From contig JAVTVJ010000828.1 of the NCBI GenBank assembly GCA_034509425.1, positions 186,001 through 250,000 on the forward strand: a stretch of 64,000 nt of DNA, in the 5' to 3' direction. Made by a program: the position numbers and the translations under genes. The notes under the pieces are model-generated. The model worked only from the letters and a program-made list of their open reading frames with translations. It was not told the DNA's origin and made no database searches. Source of the stretch: Eopsaltria australis. Lineage: Eukaryota; Chordata; Aves; Passeriformes; Petroicidae. Every line of letters begins with the position of its first letter. Within the stretch, counting starts at the first letter, position 1. Below, piece by piece: positions 63,789 through 64,000 of the stretch.

Positions 63789-64000
63789 ATGCTGACAACA
63801 CCGGGACCACCATCACCGCTCCGGCGAGACCGCCCGCCACACCATCGGCGGGAGAGGGGGACACTGCAGCGGCTAAGGACAGGACCAGGTTCCACCTGGT
63901 AAGTGCCCACCCTCAACATGTCACCAACACAGACTTTCGTAGTTATAACGTGTTTCTTTGTGGAGACATTTATAAGAGGACAGAGCTTTTGGTCGTGGGA
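63743..64000 (+). CDS. pro: ERV-5 pro, N-terminal part (truncated by window end)
   Basis: The frame entered by the -1 shift stays open for the remaining 86 codons. It reads a low-complexity linker, then RFHLVSAHPQHVTNTDFRSY, which parallels the domain upstream of protease in ERV-2 (FVLHLTDTTPHHVAVELINA). The protease itself is outside the window. Confidence 0.7.

Larger units (their letters stand above)
61384..64000 (+). mobile_element. ERV-5: betaretrovirus-like provirus, 5' part (runs off the window)
   Basis: Primer site, 344-bp leader with a splice donor, complete gag and the first part of pro. It belongs to the same group as ERV-2 by matrix, capsid, zinc knuckle and frameshift site. The right part lies outside the window. 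Confidence 0.9.

Overview
The window looks like bird genomic DNA, most likely a passerine. It carries CR1-type LINE fragments and an unusually dense, nested set of endogenous retroviruses (ERVs) of four kinds: betaretrovirus-like, alpharetrovirus-like, ERVL and gammaretrovirus-like. I recognise no host protein-coding gene. About two thirds of the window is retroelement-derived; the rest is AT-rich sequence with no supported feature. Dense layering of young elements without genes would fit a poorly recombining region such as a W chromosome or heterochromatin. That is inference and cannot be read from the sequence alone.

Layout. 1146-6363 is a minus-strand, env-less betaretrovirus-like provirus (ERV-1) with two LTRs, a 6-bp target duplication and a tRNA-Ile primer site. 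9144-11736 is an LTR of a 1.6-kb family (here called LTR-A) on the minus strand, split by a complete plus-strand LTR-A. 11757 to about 15080 is the 3' part of a minus-strand gammaretrovirus-like provirus (LTR, polypurine tract, env remnants). 16028-16515 is a probable solitary LTR. 18965-42167 is one continuous nest: an LTR-A copy is split by a small LTR-A element (1.6-kb LTRs around about 290 bp). Its left LTR is split by a nearly intact betaretrovirus-like provirus with an alpharetrovirus-type env (ERV-2, 21306-29957). Its right LTR is cut by a composite alpharetrovirus-like element with a tRNA-Trp primer site (ERV-3, 31745-38646). ERV-3 abuts the pol and 3' LTR of an ERVL provirus. 42168-57149 is mostly unassigned, with one CR1 tail and one probable LTR. 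57150-58078 holds a minus-strand LTR and a CR1 ORF2 fragment. 58087-60984 is a gag-only mini-provirus (ERV-4). It is interrupted by a head-to-head inverted U5 repeat that leads into another betaretrovirus-like provirus (ERV-5), which has one long intact gag and runs off the right edge.

How the parts work together. In each betaretrovirus-like provirus Gag is followed by a protease frame and a polymerase frame, each one step back in frame. ERV-2 and ERV-5 both keep a G GGA AAC slippery heptamer in the correct frame at the gag-pro junction. ERV-2 also keeps open pro, pol and env frames, a splice donor before gag and a splice acceptor before env. Its only evident coding break is one frame break in capsid. 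The LTR-A elements carry no coding sequence and would depend on proteins from elsewhere.

Element names are local to this report. LTR boundaries were set from TG...CA-like ends, target-site duplications, primer-binding sites, polypurine tracts and comparison between copies within the window.
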